Both the position numbers and the translations under genes were made by a program. Below are positions 1 through 7,879 of a stretch of 64,000 nucleotides of DNA, piece after piece (positions within the stretch are counted from its first letter, which is position 1; each line of letters starts with the position of its first letter). Source of the DNA: Thalassospira profundimaris (lineage in GTDB: Bacteria; Pseudomonadota; Alphaproteobacteria; Rhodospirillales; Thalassospiraceae); NCBI RefSeq assembly GCF_003326795.1, contig NZ_JPWI01000001.1, positions 62,001 through 126,000 on the forward strand, in the 5' to 3' direction. Under the pieces are notes generated by a model that did not search any database, was not told where the DNA came from, and saw nothing but the letters and a program-made list of their open reading frames with translations.

Positions 1-245
1 TGGGTATAGGCACCGGCATTGATGATAATCGCGGCTGATTTCAGGCGCGCCTCATGGATCAGATCAATGATCGCGCCTTCGTGGTTGGACTGCCCGAAAC
101 GCACAGAAACATTCAGCTCTCTGGCCAATTCAACGCATTTTTCCTCGATGGTCTGCAAGGTGTCATAGCCATAGATTTCCGGCTGACGCTGCCCAAGCAG
201 GTTCAGGTTCGGTCCGTTGATGACAAGAATTTCCTGCACGCTCAT
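1..245 (-). CDS. aroQ: 3-dehydroquinate dehydratase, type II (N-terminal part)
   Basis: The reverse strand reads MSVQEILVINGPNLNLLGQR and continues with PEIYG, then FGQSNHEGAIIDLIHEA. These are hallmarks of the dodecameric type II enzyme that interconverts 3-dehydroquinate and 3-dehydroshikimate; the NGPNLNLLG loop and the tyrosine of PEIYG belong to the active site. The C-terminal roughly 65 residues lie outside the window. It starts 63 bases after quiC on the same strand, preceded by GTGGGA. As the last visible gene of a quinate/shikimate operon it probably acts catabolically (a quiB role) rather than in aromatic amino acid synthesis; that is inference from position. Confidence 0.93.
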   Translation of the reverse strand, partial: MSVQEILVINGPNLNLLGQRQPEIYGYDTLQTIEEKCVELARELNVSVRFGQSNHEGAIIDLIHEARLKSAAIIINAGAYT

Positions 246-308
246 TTCTCTATTCCCACCTTTATGCCCTGTCACAGCCCCCAATCCTGTGATCTTTGGG
301 GGCCCTGT

Positions 309-2180
309 TTATTTCGCCGCGTCGCTGCGCCGGTTCATGCGTGTTTGTGATGCCAAACGGATTGGCGCATTGGCCGCCCCGAACCCACGATACGCCCGAC
401 GCTCCACCAGTTCAAAGAAGAAACGATTGGCAAAGGTCCGCGTATAGGCCTGATAATATTCGCCTTCGTCATCACGATCATAGAGAATATTACGCGCACG
501 CAAACGATCAAGCAGTTCCGGTTCCAGACCAAAGCGCGCTTCGATATCATCATAATAGTTTTCCGGGATCGGTAAAATCTCGACCCCGTTTTCCGCACAA
601 TAGTCGACCGAGGCAAAGATATCCTCGCTTGAAAAGGCCAGATGCTGCACACCGCTTCCGAAAAACTCGTTGAGAAACTGGGAATGCTGGGTATGGGGGC
701 TTTGTGAACCATTAAGGATCAAGCGCACCGCATCACTTTGCACCACCTGACTTTGCACAAGCCCGCCCGGATCAGGGATATCAAGGGTCGGCATCTTGCC
801 AAGATCAAAGATCGAGGTGAAATACAGAAGCCAGGTCAGCATTTCCTCATACTGCATCGAGTATGAAACGTGATCGACAGCACGCAGCTTTGCCTTTGCG
901 CTTTGTTCAGTCCTGGCCGGTTCAAATTCGACGTCCCAGATGCGCGACAATTCGCTGTGATCATCCAGGAAATAAACCAGACTGCCGCCGACACCGCGGA
1001 TCGCAGGCATTTCGATCTCGCCTTCGCCCACCGCCTGACTGAACGGTGCGGCAAGCAATGATTGCGCACGATCAAGGGTCGCCTTGGCATCATCAACCTT
1101 AAGGCCGACTGCACAAACCGACGGGCCGTGAACGATGTTATAGGAATGCGCAAAGCCATCCTTGTCGCAATTGATCACAAGGTTGATGTCACCCTGTTTC
1201 CACCATGTCACGGCCTTGGTTTTATGACTGCCGCGCTTTTCAAAGCCAAGCCCGGCAAACAGTTTTGCCAGTTTGTCGGCGGTTTCTTCCTCGACCGCAA
1301 ATTCGACAAAGGCGACCTCCTGTGCATGGGCCTTGGGGGGCAGGGTTTTGGCCTTTTCACCGACCTTGACGCCTTCGATCCCGTCACCAAGATAGATCAG
1401 GGATCGCAAGCCATCCTTGGCAACGTTCTTGGTCGAGCTTGAGCGAAACTGATCATTGAAAATCTCAAGCGACAGCGGCCCGTCATAGCCGGTCATCGCC
1501 AGATTGCGCATGAACTCGGCCAACGGGAAATCCCCCTGTCCGGGGAAGCAGCGGAAATGGCGGCTCCAGGACAGGGCATCCATTTCAAGGATCGGGGCAT
1601 CGGCCACCTGTACCAGAAAAATCTTGTCGCCCGGAATTGATGAAATCGCATCAAGTGGCACCTTGCGCGCCATGATGTGGAAGGTATCCAGCACCAGACC
1701 GACATTCGGGTGATTGGCACGGCGCACCACTTCCCAGCTGTCGCGATAATCGCTGATATGCTTGCCCCATGACAGGGCCTCAAACGCGATGCGAAGGCCG
1801 CGCTTGGCCGCCCGGTCGCCCAGTTCTGCCAGATCCTTGGCCGCCCGATCAAGCCCGCCGAGTGAATGGGGCGATACGTTCGAACAGACCATCAAAAGAT
1901 CGGTGCCAAGTTCTTCCATCAGGTCGAATTTGCGTTCGGCCCGCTCGAACGCACGGGTGCGCTGGGGTTCGGGCATGCCTTCGAAATCGCGGAACGGCTG
2001 GAAAGTCACAAGCTTAAGGCCAAGATCACGAATGGTCTTGCCAACATCGGCGGGCGACCCGTCAAAGGACAGAAGATCATTTTCAAAAATCTCGACCCCG
2101 TCAAAGCCGGCAGCGGCGATGGCATCGAGTTTTTCCTGAAGGTCGCCAGACAGTGAAACTGTGGCAATCGAGGTCAGCAT
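309..2180 (-). CDS. quiC: 3-dehydroshikimate dehydratase (QuiC1-type two-domain enzyme)
   Basis: A 623-residue two-domain protein. Residues about 1-280 form a xylose-isomerase-like TIM barrel; residues about 290-610 are a VOC/4-hydroxyphenylpyruvate-dioxygenase-like domain. Glu134, Asp165, Gln191 and Glu239 fit the metal-ligand set I recall for Pseudomonas QuiC1, and the C-terminal domain keeps VDHVSY, GVQHLAF and FFELVER, the usual His-His-Glu iron-site pattern. The enzyme dehydrates 3-dehydroshikimate to protocatechuate, feeding the beta-ketoadipate pathway. The start has a strong GGAGGG six bases upstream. Annotation pipelines often call such proteins sugar phosphate isomerase/4-HPPD fusions; the aroQ and shikimate dehydrogenase neighbours support the QuiC call. 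Confidence 0.92.
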   Translation of the reverse strand: MLTSIATVSLSGDLQEKLDAIAAAGFDGVEIFENDLLSFDGSPADVGKTIRDLGLKLVTFQPFRDFEGMPEPQRTRAFERAERKFDLMEELGTDLLMVCSNVSPHSLGGLDRAAKDLAELGDRAAKRGLRIAFEALSWGKHISDYRDSWEVVRRANHPNVGLVLDTFHIMARKVPLDAISSIPGDKIFLVQVADAPILEMDALSWSRHFRCFPGQGDFPLAEFMRNLAMTGYDGPLSLEIFNDQFRSSSTKNVAKDGLRSLIYLGDGIEGVKVGEKAKTLPPKAHAQEVAFVEFAVEEETADKLAKLFAGLGFEKRGSHKTKAVTWWKQGDINLVINCDKDGFAHSYNIVHGPSVCAVGLKVDDAKATLDRAQSLLAAPFSQAVGEGEIEMPAIRGVGGSLVYFLDDHSELSRIWDVEFEPARTEQSAKAKLRAVDHVSYSMQYEEMLTWLLYFTSIFDLGKMPTLDIPDPGGLVQSQVVQSDAVRLILNGSQSPHTQHSQFLNEFFGSGVQHLAFSSEDIFASVDYCAENGVEILPIPENYYDDIEARFGLEPELLDRLRARNILYDRDDEGEYYQAYTRTFANRFFFELVERRAYRGFGAANAPIRLASQTRMNRRSDAAK

Positions 2181-2240
2181 TTTATCCCTCCGGGCTACGC
2201 AAATAGTGTTCCGGCCGCGTCAGGACATGTGCTGTTTATA

Positions 2241-2253
2241 ACCAGAATCTGGT
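2241..2253. promoter_or_regulatory. 13-base palindrome upstream of quiC
   Basis: ACCAGA-A-TCTGGT lies in the 118-base gap between the GntR gene and quiC. On the minus strand it is directly followed by TTATAAA, which could serve as a -10 element, although no good -35 was found. It may be an operator for an internal promoter, but nothing ties it to a specific regulator. Confidence 0.3.
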
Positions 2254-2298
2254 CATTTGTTCGGGGAAAACCGCAATGTGGTGTCCCCATGCAGCAGG

Positions 2299-2958
2299 TC
2301 AGTCCTGTGAACGATGCCGGTAGGTTTCAATATGATCGGTCAATCTTGCAATCGCGGCCTCTGCATCACGTGCAAGGGCCAGTTCGCAAAGTGCGCGATG
2401 TTCATCGATAATTTCCTGCCCACGGAAACCGTGGGTTTTCAGTTCGATCACGACATAACGCCGGAACTGATCGAATATCTCGCGGTGAAGACGAAGATGA
2501 AGGTCCGACCCGCAGGCCGAAATCAGGGCCTGATGGAATTCGCGGTCATACTGGCTCCAGCGAACGGTCATTTCGCGGCTGTCTTCGACCATCATCTTTT
2601 TCTCGATGGCCGACAGCTTGTGATGTGCTGCGGCAACACGCGCTTCCCATTCGACATCGCCGTTCTTCATCGAAGCTGTGAGGCCATCGCGTTCAAGCAA
2701 AAGCCGCATCGCCGTCAATTCCTTGAAATTGGACGGCGATGTTTCAACAACCCGAAAACCCTTCTGGCCTTCGACAAAGACAAATCCGGACGCCACCAGA
2801 CGATTGAGCACCTCGCGCAGTGTATTAACGCCAACGCTATAACGTTCGCGGAGCGCTTCAAGCTTAAGCTTCACGCCCGGCTGCAATTCGCCATACAGGA
2901 TGTCGTCGCGAATTTCGTTATAGACCGTCTCGGCAACGGTACTACTGCTGCTGCTCAT
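2299..2958 (-). CDS. GntR-family (FCD domain) transcriptional regulator
   Basis: A 219-residue regulator. The N-terminal winged helix (about 10-75) contains LKLEALRERYSVGVNTLREV, the recognition-helix region of the FadR subfamily; residues about 85-215 form the all-helical FCD ligand-binding domain, with a YDREFHQALISACG segment carrying the usual metal/effector-site histidine. The gene starts 9 bases after the shikimate dehydrogenase stop and lies inside the operon it presumably controls. By analogy with other FCD regulators of sugar- or aromatic-acid operons it is probably a repressor released by a pathway intermediate. That role is inferred. Confidence 0.88.
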   Translation of the reverse strand: MSSSSSTVAETVYNEIRDDILYGELQPGVKLKLEALRERYSVGVNTLREVLNRLVASGFVFVEGQKGFRVVETSPSNFKELTAMRLLLERDGLTASMKNGDVEWEARVAAAHHKLSAIEKKMMVEDSREMTVRWSQYDREFHQALISACGSDLHLRLHREIFDQFRRYVVIELKTHGFRGQEIIDEHRALCELALARDAEAAIARLTDHIETYRHRSQD

Positions 2959-2967
2959 CGTTTTCCC

Positions 2968-3816
2968 CTACCCTGTCAATGCCTCGGGATAGGCATTGAA
3001 ATATTCTGTTCTTGCAGCATCGGCATCAATTTCTGCCCCGCTGAAAACCTCGAATGCTTCAATACCCTGAAAGAAGAAGAGTTCAAAGCCGGTCATAACC
3101 TCAATCCCCGATTTCGCCGCTGATCGCAGGAACGCGGTTTCAACCGGGGTATAAACAGCATCAAAGGCCCATTTCTGCCCGCCAAACAGGTTGGTATCAA
3201 ACGGACAGCCGGGATACTGGTTCATGCCAATCGGGGTGCAGTTGATCAGGCCGTCAGCCGATCGTACCGCATCGGCAAGATCATCTTGACCGATAAAGAC
3301 GGCATTGGCACTGGCAGCGCGCATGGTTGCCACCAACTCTTCGCCACGTGCTGCTTCCTTGTCATGGATCAGGATTTTATCCGCACCCAGCCCGCGCAGT
3401 CCAAACGCGGTTGCAAGCCCGACGCCCCCCGCGCCGAGTTGCAAGACCGTGCCCGGCTTCGCATCGCCAAATTGCTGGCGATAGCCGCGCATGAAACCGA
3501 CAAAGTCGGTGTTATCCCCACGCCAGCCATCTTCACGGAAGACAACTGTATTAACCGCACCAAGCGCCTCGGGCAGGCGTTTACGCGGCGTAATAAGCTT
3601 GCGCGCACTGGTTTTGTAAGGGTGCGTCACATTGACCCCGGCATAGCCGGTTTCCGCACATATGGTCAGCTGTCTGATCAGATCGAAATCAGCAATCTGA
3701 TCGCTGTCGAGATAATCGTATGTAACATCCATCCCGCACATACGGCCCAGCAAAACGTGCAGTCGCGCTGACTGGCTCCGTGAAATGCCTTTACCGATAA
3801 GACCAAGCTTCAACAT
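2968..3816 (-). CDS. Shikimate/quinate dehydrogenase (AroE family)
   Basis: 282 residues, the normal AroE size. The N-terminal part has GKGISRSQSARLH (substrate-binding loop, with SRSQSARLH in place of the usual SxSPxxHN) and GVNVTHPYK with the catalytic lysine. The C-terminal Rossmann domain has LGAGGVG, then NCTPIGMN. The diverged substrate loop and its place between the TRAP permease (11-base gap) and the GntR gene suggest a catabolic quinate/shikimate dehydrogenase making 3-dehydroquinate or 3-dehydroshikimate. Cofactor preference cannot be decided: the residues after the beta-2 strand (ILIHDKEAAR) carry an aspartate, which would fit NAD. Confidence 0.85.
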   Translation of the reverse strand: MLKLGLIGKGISRSQSARLHVLLGRMCGMDVTYDYLDSDQIADFDLIRQLTICAETGYAGVNVTHPYKTSARKLITPRKRLPEALGAVNTVVFREDGWRGDNTDFVGFMRGYRQQFGDAKPGTVLQLGAGGVGLATAFGLRGLGADKILIHDKEAARGEELVATMRAASANAVFIGQDDLADAVRSADGLINCTPIGMNQYPGCPFDTNLFGGQKWAFDAVYTPVETAFLRSAAKSGIEVMTGFELFFFQGIEAFEVFSGAEIDADAARTEYFNAYPEALTG

Positions 3817-3827
3817 GGAAGGGTATC

Positions 3828-5096
3828 CTAAAATCCAAACAGGTTAGGCAAGAAGGTAACGATGTCGGGGACAAAGGTGATGATGATCAGCACCAAAAGC
3901 TCGACCACAAAGAACGGCATGATCGCCCGGATCATGCGTGCCATCCCGACCCCGGCAACGGCGTCAGCAACAAACAGACACAGACCCATTGGCGGCGTGA
4001 TCAGACCGATCATCAGGTTAAAGATGACGATGATGCCGAAATGCGTCGGATCGATGCCAAGACTGATCGCAATCGGATGCAGGATCGGCACAAGGACAAG
4101 CATCGCGGCAATGCCTTCAAGCACAAGACCAACCGCCAAAAGCATCAGGTTGATCAGGATCAGGAAGGTCACCGGGCTGTCGACATAACCCAGGACAAAT
4201 TTGCTGATCGATTGCGGAATACCGGCAAAGGTCATGAACCAGTTCGCTGCGGCAACCGTTGCCATAATGATCAGAATGCTTGAAGAATCGCGCATTGCAC
4301 CGGCAAAGATGCCCGGAAGATCCCCCGGTTTAAGCTCGCGGAAGACAAATAATCCGACCACCAGCGCATAGAACACAGCAAAACTTGCGGCCTCGGTCGG
4401 TGTCACAATCCCCGCCAGGATCGAACCGATCACAAATATCGGCATGAAAAGCGGAATCAGACCATTCCACACTGCCTTGAGCTGCTCGCCCATCTTCATG
4501 CGCTCACGCGGTTTCGCGTAATTCTTTACGAAGAACCGCACATAAATCGAAAGCGCAATCGCCAGCAAAACACCCGGGACAATCCCGGCAAGGAACAATG
4601 CCGGTACCGACACATTTGTGGTGATCAGGGCATAAATAATGACCGGAATGCTTGGTGGAATGATCGGCCCGATCACAGATGACGCTGCGGTCAGTGCGGC
4701 GGCAAAGTCACGCGGATAGCCTTCCTTTTCCATCGACGGAATAAAGATTCGCCCGATGGCCGATGTATCTGCCACCGCCGATCCCGAAAGTCCGGCAAAG
4801 ATCACCGATGACCATATATTGACCTGTGCGAGACCGGCCTTGGCATGCCCGACAAGGGCATTGGCCAGATTAATCACGCGCGAGGTAATGCCACTGGCAT
4901 TCATCAGTTCGCCCGCCAGAACAAAAAGCGGGATCGCCAAAATGGTAAAGCTGTCCATGCCCGCAAAAATGCGCTGGGGCAGCAAATCAATGCCAAAGGT
5001 GCCGGTGCTGATATAGGCCACAAGGCCAAGCGCGATTGCAAAGGCAACCGGCGCGCCAATCGCAAGCAGCGCAAACAGGGTAACGCCGGTAATCAT
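3828..5096 (-). CDS. TRAP transporter large permease (DctM family)
   Basis: 422 residues with about 12-13 hydrophobic segments and the classic DctM signatures AGELMNASGI, FAGLSGSAVADTSAIG and PIIPPSIPVIIYA. It is the ion-coupled membrane subunit that moves substrate delivered by the periplasmic binding protein. Its start overlaps the small-permease stop by four bases, so the two are translationally coupled. The operon content points to quinate, shikimate or a related cyclic hydroxy acid as substrate; the sequence alone does not show specificity. Confidence 0.95.
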   Translation of the reverse strand: MITGVTLFALLAIGAPVAFAIALGLVAYISTGTFGIDLLPQRIFAGMDSFTILAIPLFVLAGELMNASGITSRVINLANALVGHAKAGLAQVNIWSSVIFAGLSGSAVADTSAIGRIFIPSMEKEGYPRDFAAALTAASSVIGPIIPPSIPVIIYALITTNVSVPALFLAGIVPGVLLAIALSIYVRFFVKNYAKPRERMKMGEQLKAVWNGLIPLFMPIFVIGSILAGIVTPTEAASFAVFYALVVGLFVFRELKPGDLPGIFAGAMRDSSSILIIMATVAAANWFMTFAGIPQSISKFVLGYVDSPVTFLILINLMLLAVGLVLEGIAAMLVLVPILHPIAISLGIDPTHFGIIVIFNLMIGLITPPMGLCLFVADAVAGVGMARMIRAIMPFFVVELLVLIIITFVPDIVTFLPNLFGF

Positions 5097-5575
5097 GCCT
5101 CACCCCCGGTCGAATTATTGTTGATAGCCGATGCCAGACGCAAGATCGCAGCAATCACAAGGCAGATACCGCCAATCGTGATGGCTATTTGCGCCCAGTA
5201 CATCTGAATGCCGATGCCCGAGGCAACAATACCCCCGCGCTTGGCAGCAAAAATCCAGCCTGCGTAGGCAAGCACACCGCCAAGGATAAGGGTCGCGGCA
5301 TCGACCACAATCGCAAGCTTGCGGCGCAAGGCCGCAGGCATCGTATCAATCACGATGCTGAACGTGATCTGGGAACCCTGCAGATAGGCGAATGCCACAC
5401 CAAACATGCAGCCATAGATCATCGCGTATTTCGCGACTTCTTCGCTCCATTGCAGCGGGGAAGAAAATAAATAGCGGCTGACACTGCCAGCAAAGACAAC
5501 ACCAAAGACGACGAGGATACTGAACCCCGAAAGTCCGGCGAGCAAATGCTTGAACGCTTTCTCTACGCGTTGCAT
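5093..5575 (-). CDS. TRAP transporter small permease (DctQ family)
   Basis: The start at MQRVEKAFKHLLAG gives 160 residues with four transmembrane segments, the usual DctQ size. A longer open frame runs upstream into the binding-protein gene but lacks a plausible N terminus. The family motif RYLFSSPLQWSEEVAKY is present near residues 35-51. DctQ pairs with DctM in the membrane and is required for TRAP transport. It lies between the binding protein (106 bases away) and the large permease (four-base overlap). Confidence 0.9.
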   Translation of the reverse strand: MQRVEKAFKHLLAGLSGFSILVVFGVVFAGSVSRYLFSSPLQWSEEVAKYAMIYGCMFGVAFAYLQGSQITFSIVIDTMPAALRRKLAIVVDAATLILGGVLAYAGWIFAAKRGGIVASGIGIQMYWAQIAITIGGICLVIAAILRLASAINNNSTGGEA

Positions 5576-5681
5576 GGGTTCCCCCGGATCATCGCGGAAA
5601 ATTCTTGTGCCTCTGGGGCACGGCGGCAGGAAAAAGGGCAGACCAGGCGCAAAGGAGGAGCCCCCGGTCTGCCAAAACCGG

Positions 5682-6707
5682 TTACATGGAAGCTTCTGCT
5701 TCGGAAACCGCTTTCTGGAGCTTTTCGATCCACTCGGCATCGATCTGACCCGAAAGCCAGCTGATCACTGCCGGCTGGGCGGCATCACGGAACGCCTTGA
5801 GCTGCTCGGCGGTCGGCGTGGTGACTTCCATGCCTTCTGCGGCAAGTTTCGCAACACCTTCGGCAGAGTTGAACTGCTGAATGGCACGGCCAACATTCGA
5901 TGCAACACCGGCGGCGCGACGCAGAAGCGCCTGATCGGCCTCGGAAAGCCCCTGATAGACAGCTTCGTTGATCACGATGAAATCGGTGCCATATACGTGA
6001 CGATCAAGCGTCAGGTATTTCTGCATTTCATAGAACTTGTTGGCATAGATCACGCTGATCGGGTTTTCCTGACCATCAACCGTACCGGTTGTCAGTGCAG
6101 TCGGAACTTCCGGCCAGGGAATCGGGGTCGGTTCACCACCAAGAGCCTTGACCATCTCAACGAACAGCGGAACGGTCATGACGCGAATTTTCAAGCCATC
6201 CATGTCTTTTGGCTCAGCAACTGTACGCTTTGAGTTGGTGAAGTTGCGGAAACCGGTTTCACCATAAGCCAGGGTACGAAGACCGGTTTTTTCAAGGCAA
6301 TGTGCAGCAAGTTCGTCACCGAAACCGCCGTCCAGAACGTTCCAGGCAACGTTTGCATTCGGGAATACATACGGAATATCAAGAACGGCTGCCTCGGGGC
6401 AAACCTTGGAGAACGGACCCGATACCATCGACATGGCAAGCGTGCCGTCCTGGGTGTTCTGCAGAAGATCGGTTTCACCACCCAGCGCACCGGCCGGGAA
6501 CAGTGCGACCTCAATACGGCCACCCGACTCTGCTTCGACAATATTTTTAAAGACCTGGGATGCTGCACCTTTTTTTGAGGTGGTCCACTCTGCCGGGTCA
6601 ACATGGGCAAAGTTCAAGGTCACGTCAGCTGCTTGCGCGGAATAGCCAAATGACGCAGCAACCATGGAAACGGCACCAAACAGGGCACCTTTGGAAATCA
6701 TCTTCAT
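5682..6707 (-). CDS. TRAP transporter substrate-binding protein (DctP family)
   Basis: The start at MKMISKGALFGAV is preceded by GGGAGG at five bases and opens a clear signal peptide ending near GYSAQA-ADV; in-frame ATGs further upstream lack this. The mature protein has the DctP pattern, including LKIRVMTVPLFVEMVKALG with the arginine that contacts the substrate carboxylate, and GTVDGQENP. It captures an organic acid in the periplasm and hands it to the Q/M permeases. As first gene of the operon it follows the promoter at 6795-6823. Quinate or shikimate is the likely ligand, inferred from the co-transcribed enzymes. Confidence 0.93.
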   Translation of the reverse strand: MKMISKGALFGAVSMVAASFGYSAQAADVTLNFAHVDPAEWTTSKKGAASQVFKNIVEAESGGRIEVALFPAGALGGETDLLQNTQDGTLAMSMVSGPFSKVCPEAAVLDIPYVFPNANVAWNVLDGGFGDELAAHCLEKTGLRTLAYGETGFRNFTNSKRTVAEPKDMDGLKIRVMTVPLFVEMVKALGGEPTPIPWPEVPTALTTGTVDGQENPISVIYANKFYEMQKYLTLDRHVYGTDFIVINEAVYQGLSEADQALLRRAAGVASNVGRAIQQFNSAEGVAKLAAEGMEVTTPTAEQLKAFRDAAQPAVISWLSGQIDAEWIEKLQKAVSEAEASM

Positions 6708-6794
6708 TACATCCTCCCTATTGAACGACATCCCGCAGACTGTGGTTGCTTGTAACAATCTTGTTCTTGCGCAGTCCGGTTTCGGAATTAGGAT

Positions 6795-6842
6795 AATTTA
6801 AAAAATATAGGAGATTTTGTCAAACATTCTATATTTTTAAAA
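6795..6842 (-). promoter_or_regulatory. Promoter of the quinate/shikimate TRAP operon with overlapping dyad
   Basis: On the minus strand a perfect -35 TTGACA (6818-6823) is followed after 17 bases by TAAATT (6795-6800). A 10-base inverted repeat, AAAAATATAG at 6801-6810 and CTATATTTTT at 6829-6838, brackets the -35 box, so a bound protein would block RNA polymerase. The GntR regulator in the same operon is the obvious candidate, unproven. The rest of the 428-base gap between this operon and the Crp-like gene shows nothing else clear. Confidence 0.6.
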
Positions 6843-7135
6843 AATCGGCTGTTTCCCTGCCTTTCCGGCTTCTGACTGTCACATCAAGCCATTTTCCCGG
6901 GACCAGACAAAAGTGTCTCCACCAGTGTCGCTTGCCTCCACATTGGCCCTCAGAACAAAATCGCCAAGCCCTTCCAGGCTGGCTTAACACTGCATCTTGC
7001 TGTTTCATAAAGGATCATTTGCCTTTGAGGCCAACAATGGCGGATTCGAAAACAGCTTGCTGCAAATCCGGTTATTTGTGCTACTTTGGCTGAGAAATTT
7101 GACGATTCGCCCCTTGAAGTAACGCTATTTCCAAA

Positions 7136-7879
7136 GTGAATCCCGTGAACAGTGTCAACGGCCCAACATCACCGCAGCTTGCAAAGATCGCTTCGCGTAT
7201 TCTGGCGGGAAGCTTTTTGTTCGAGGATCTTGATCCCGAACTGCTTGAACAACTCTCCAGCCAGGCGACCGTCCGCCGGTTCGAAGATGGTCAGCTGCTG
7301 TTTGAAAAAGGCTCGCCTGCCGATGGTCTTTATGCCGTCGAGGCCGGTAAGGTTCGTATTTCCTCGGTCTCGGAAACCGGCAAGGAAATCGTTCTGAACG
7401 TGTTGGCACCCGGCGCCGTATTCGGCGAAATCGCCCTGCTTGATGGTGAACCCCGCACGGCGAGTGCGCGTGCCGTCGGCCCGACCCGGACCCTGTTCAT
7501 CTCACGTGATGACTTCTTTGAAATCTTTGACCGCGAAGCCCCGCTGCGCCGTCACATCACGGCTCTTCTGTGCCGTCGGTTGCGCTGGGTCAGCGATCTT
7601 CTTGAAGATGCCAATTTCCTTGATCTTACCGCACGCCTGATCAAACGCATTCTGTGGCTTGCCGAACGTCATGGCGGCCCGGACCCCGAAGGCATTCGTA
7701 TCGCACTTCCCCTGTCTCAGCAGGAACTTGGTCTGATGCTTGGCGTGACCCGTGAAGCCGTGAACAAGAAGCTGCGCGAACTCGAAAAGCAGGGGATGAT
7801 TACCCGGCGCGATGGTCGCCTGATCATCAAGGACAGCGACGGTCTTAAACAACTTCTTGCTGATGCCATCAAAAACTGA
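7136..7879 (+). CDS. Crp/Fnr-family transcriptional regulator
   Basis: 247 residues starting at GTG (a second GTG nine bases on is possible). Residues about 25-140 form a cyclic-nucleotide-binding beta-barrel with the phosphate-binding cassette GEIALLDGEPRTASA, close to the cAMP-binding consensus but with Thr where Crp has Ser. Residues about 160-235 hold the winged helix with LSQQELGLMLGVTREAVNKKL. The N-terminal cysteines of Fnr are absent, so it is not an iron-sulfur oxygen sensor. The stop codon lies inside the start of the downstream adenylate cyclase, which suggests that the pair makes and senses cAMP. Confidence 0.9.
   Translation: MNPVNSVNGPTSPQLAKIASRILAGSFLFEDLDPELLEQLSSQATVRRFEDGQLLFEKGSPADGLYAVEAGKVRISSVSETGKEIVLNVLAPGAVFGEIALLDGEPRTASARAVGPTRTLFISRDDFFEIFDREAPLRRHITALLCRRLRWVSDLLEDANFLDLTARLIKRILWLAERHGGPDPEGIRIALPLSQQELGLMLGVTREAVNKKLRELEKQGMITRRDGRLIIKDSDGLKQLLADAIKN

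Noticed and set aside
5576..5740. Longer N terminus for the first TRAP small permease
   Set aside because: The added 55 residues overlap the binding-protein gene end, are Pro/Arg/Ser-rich and precede a normal DctQ start.
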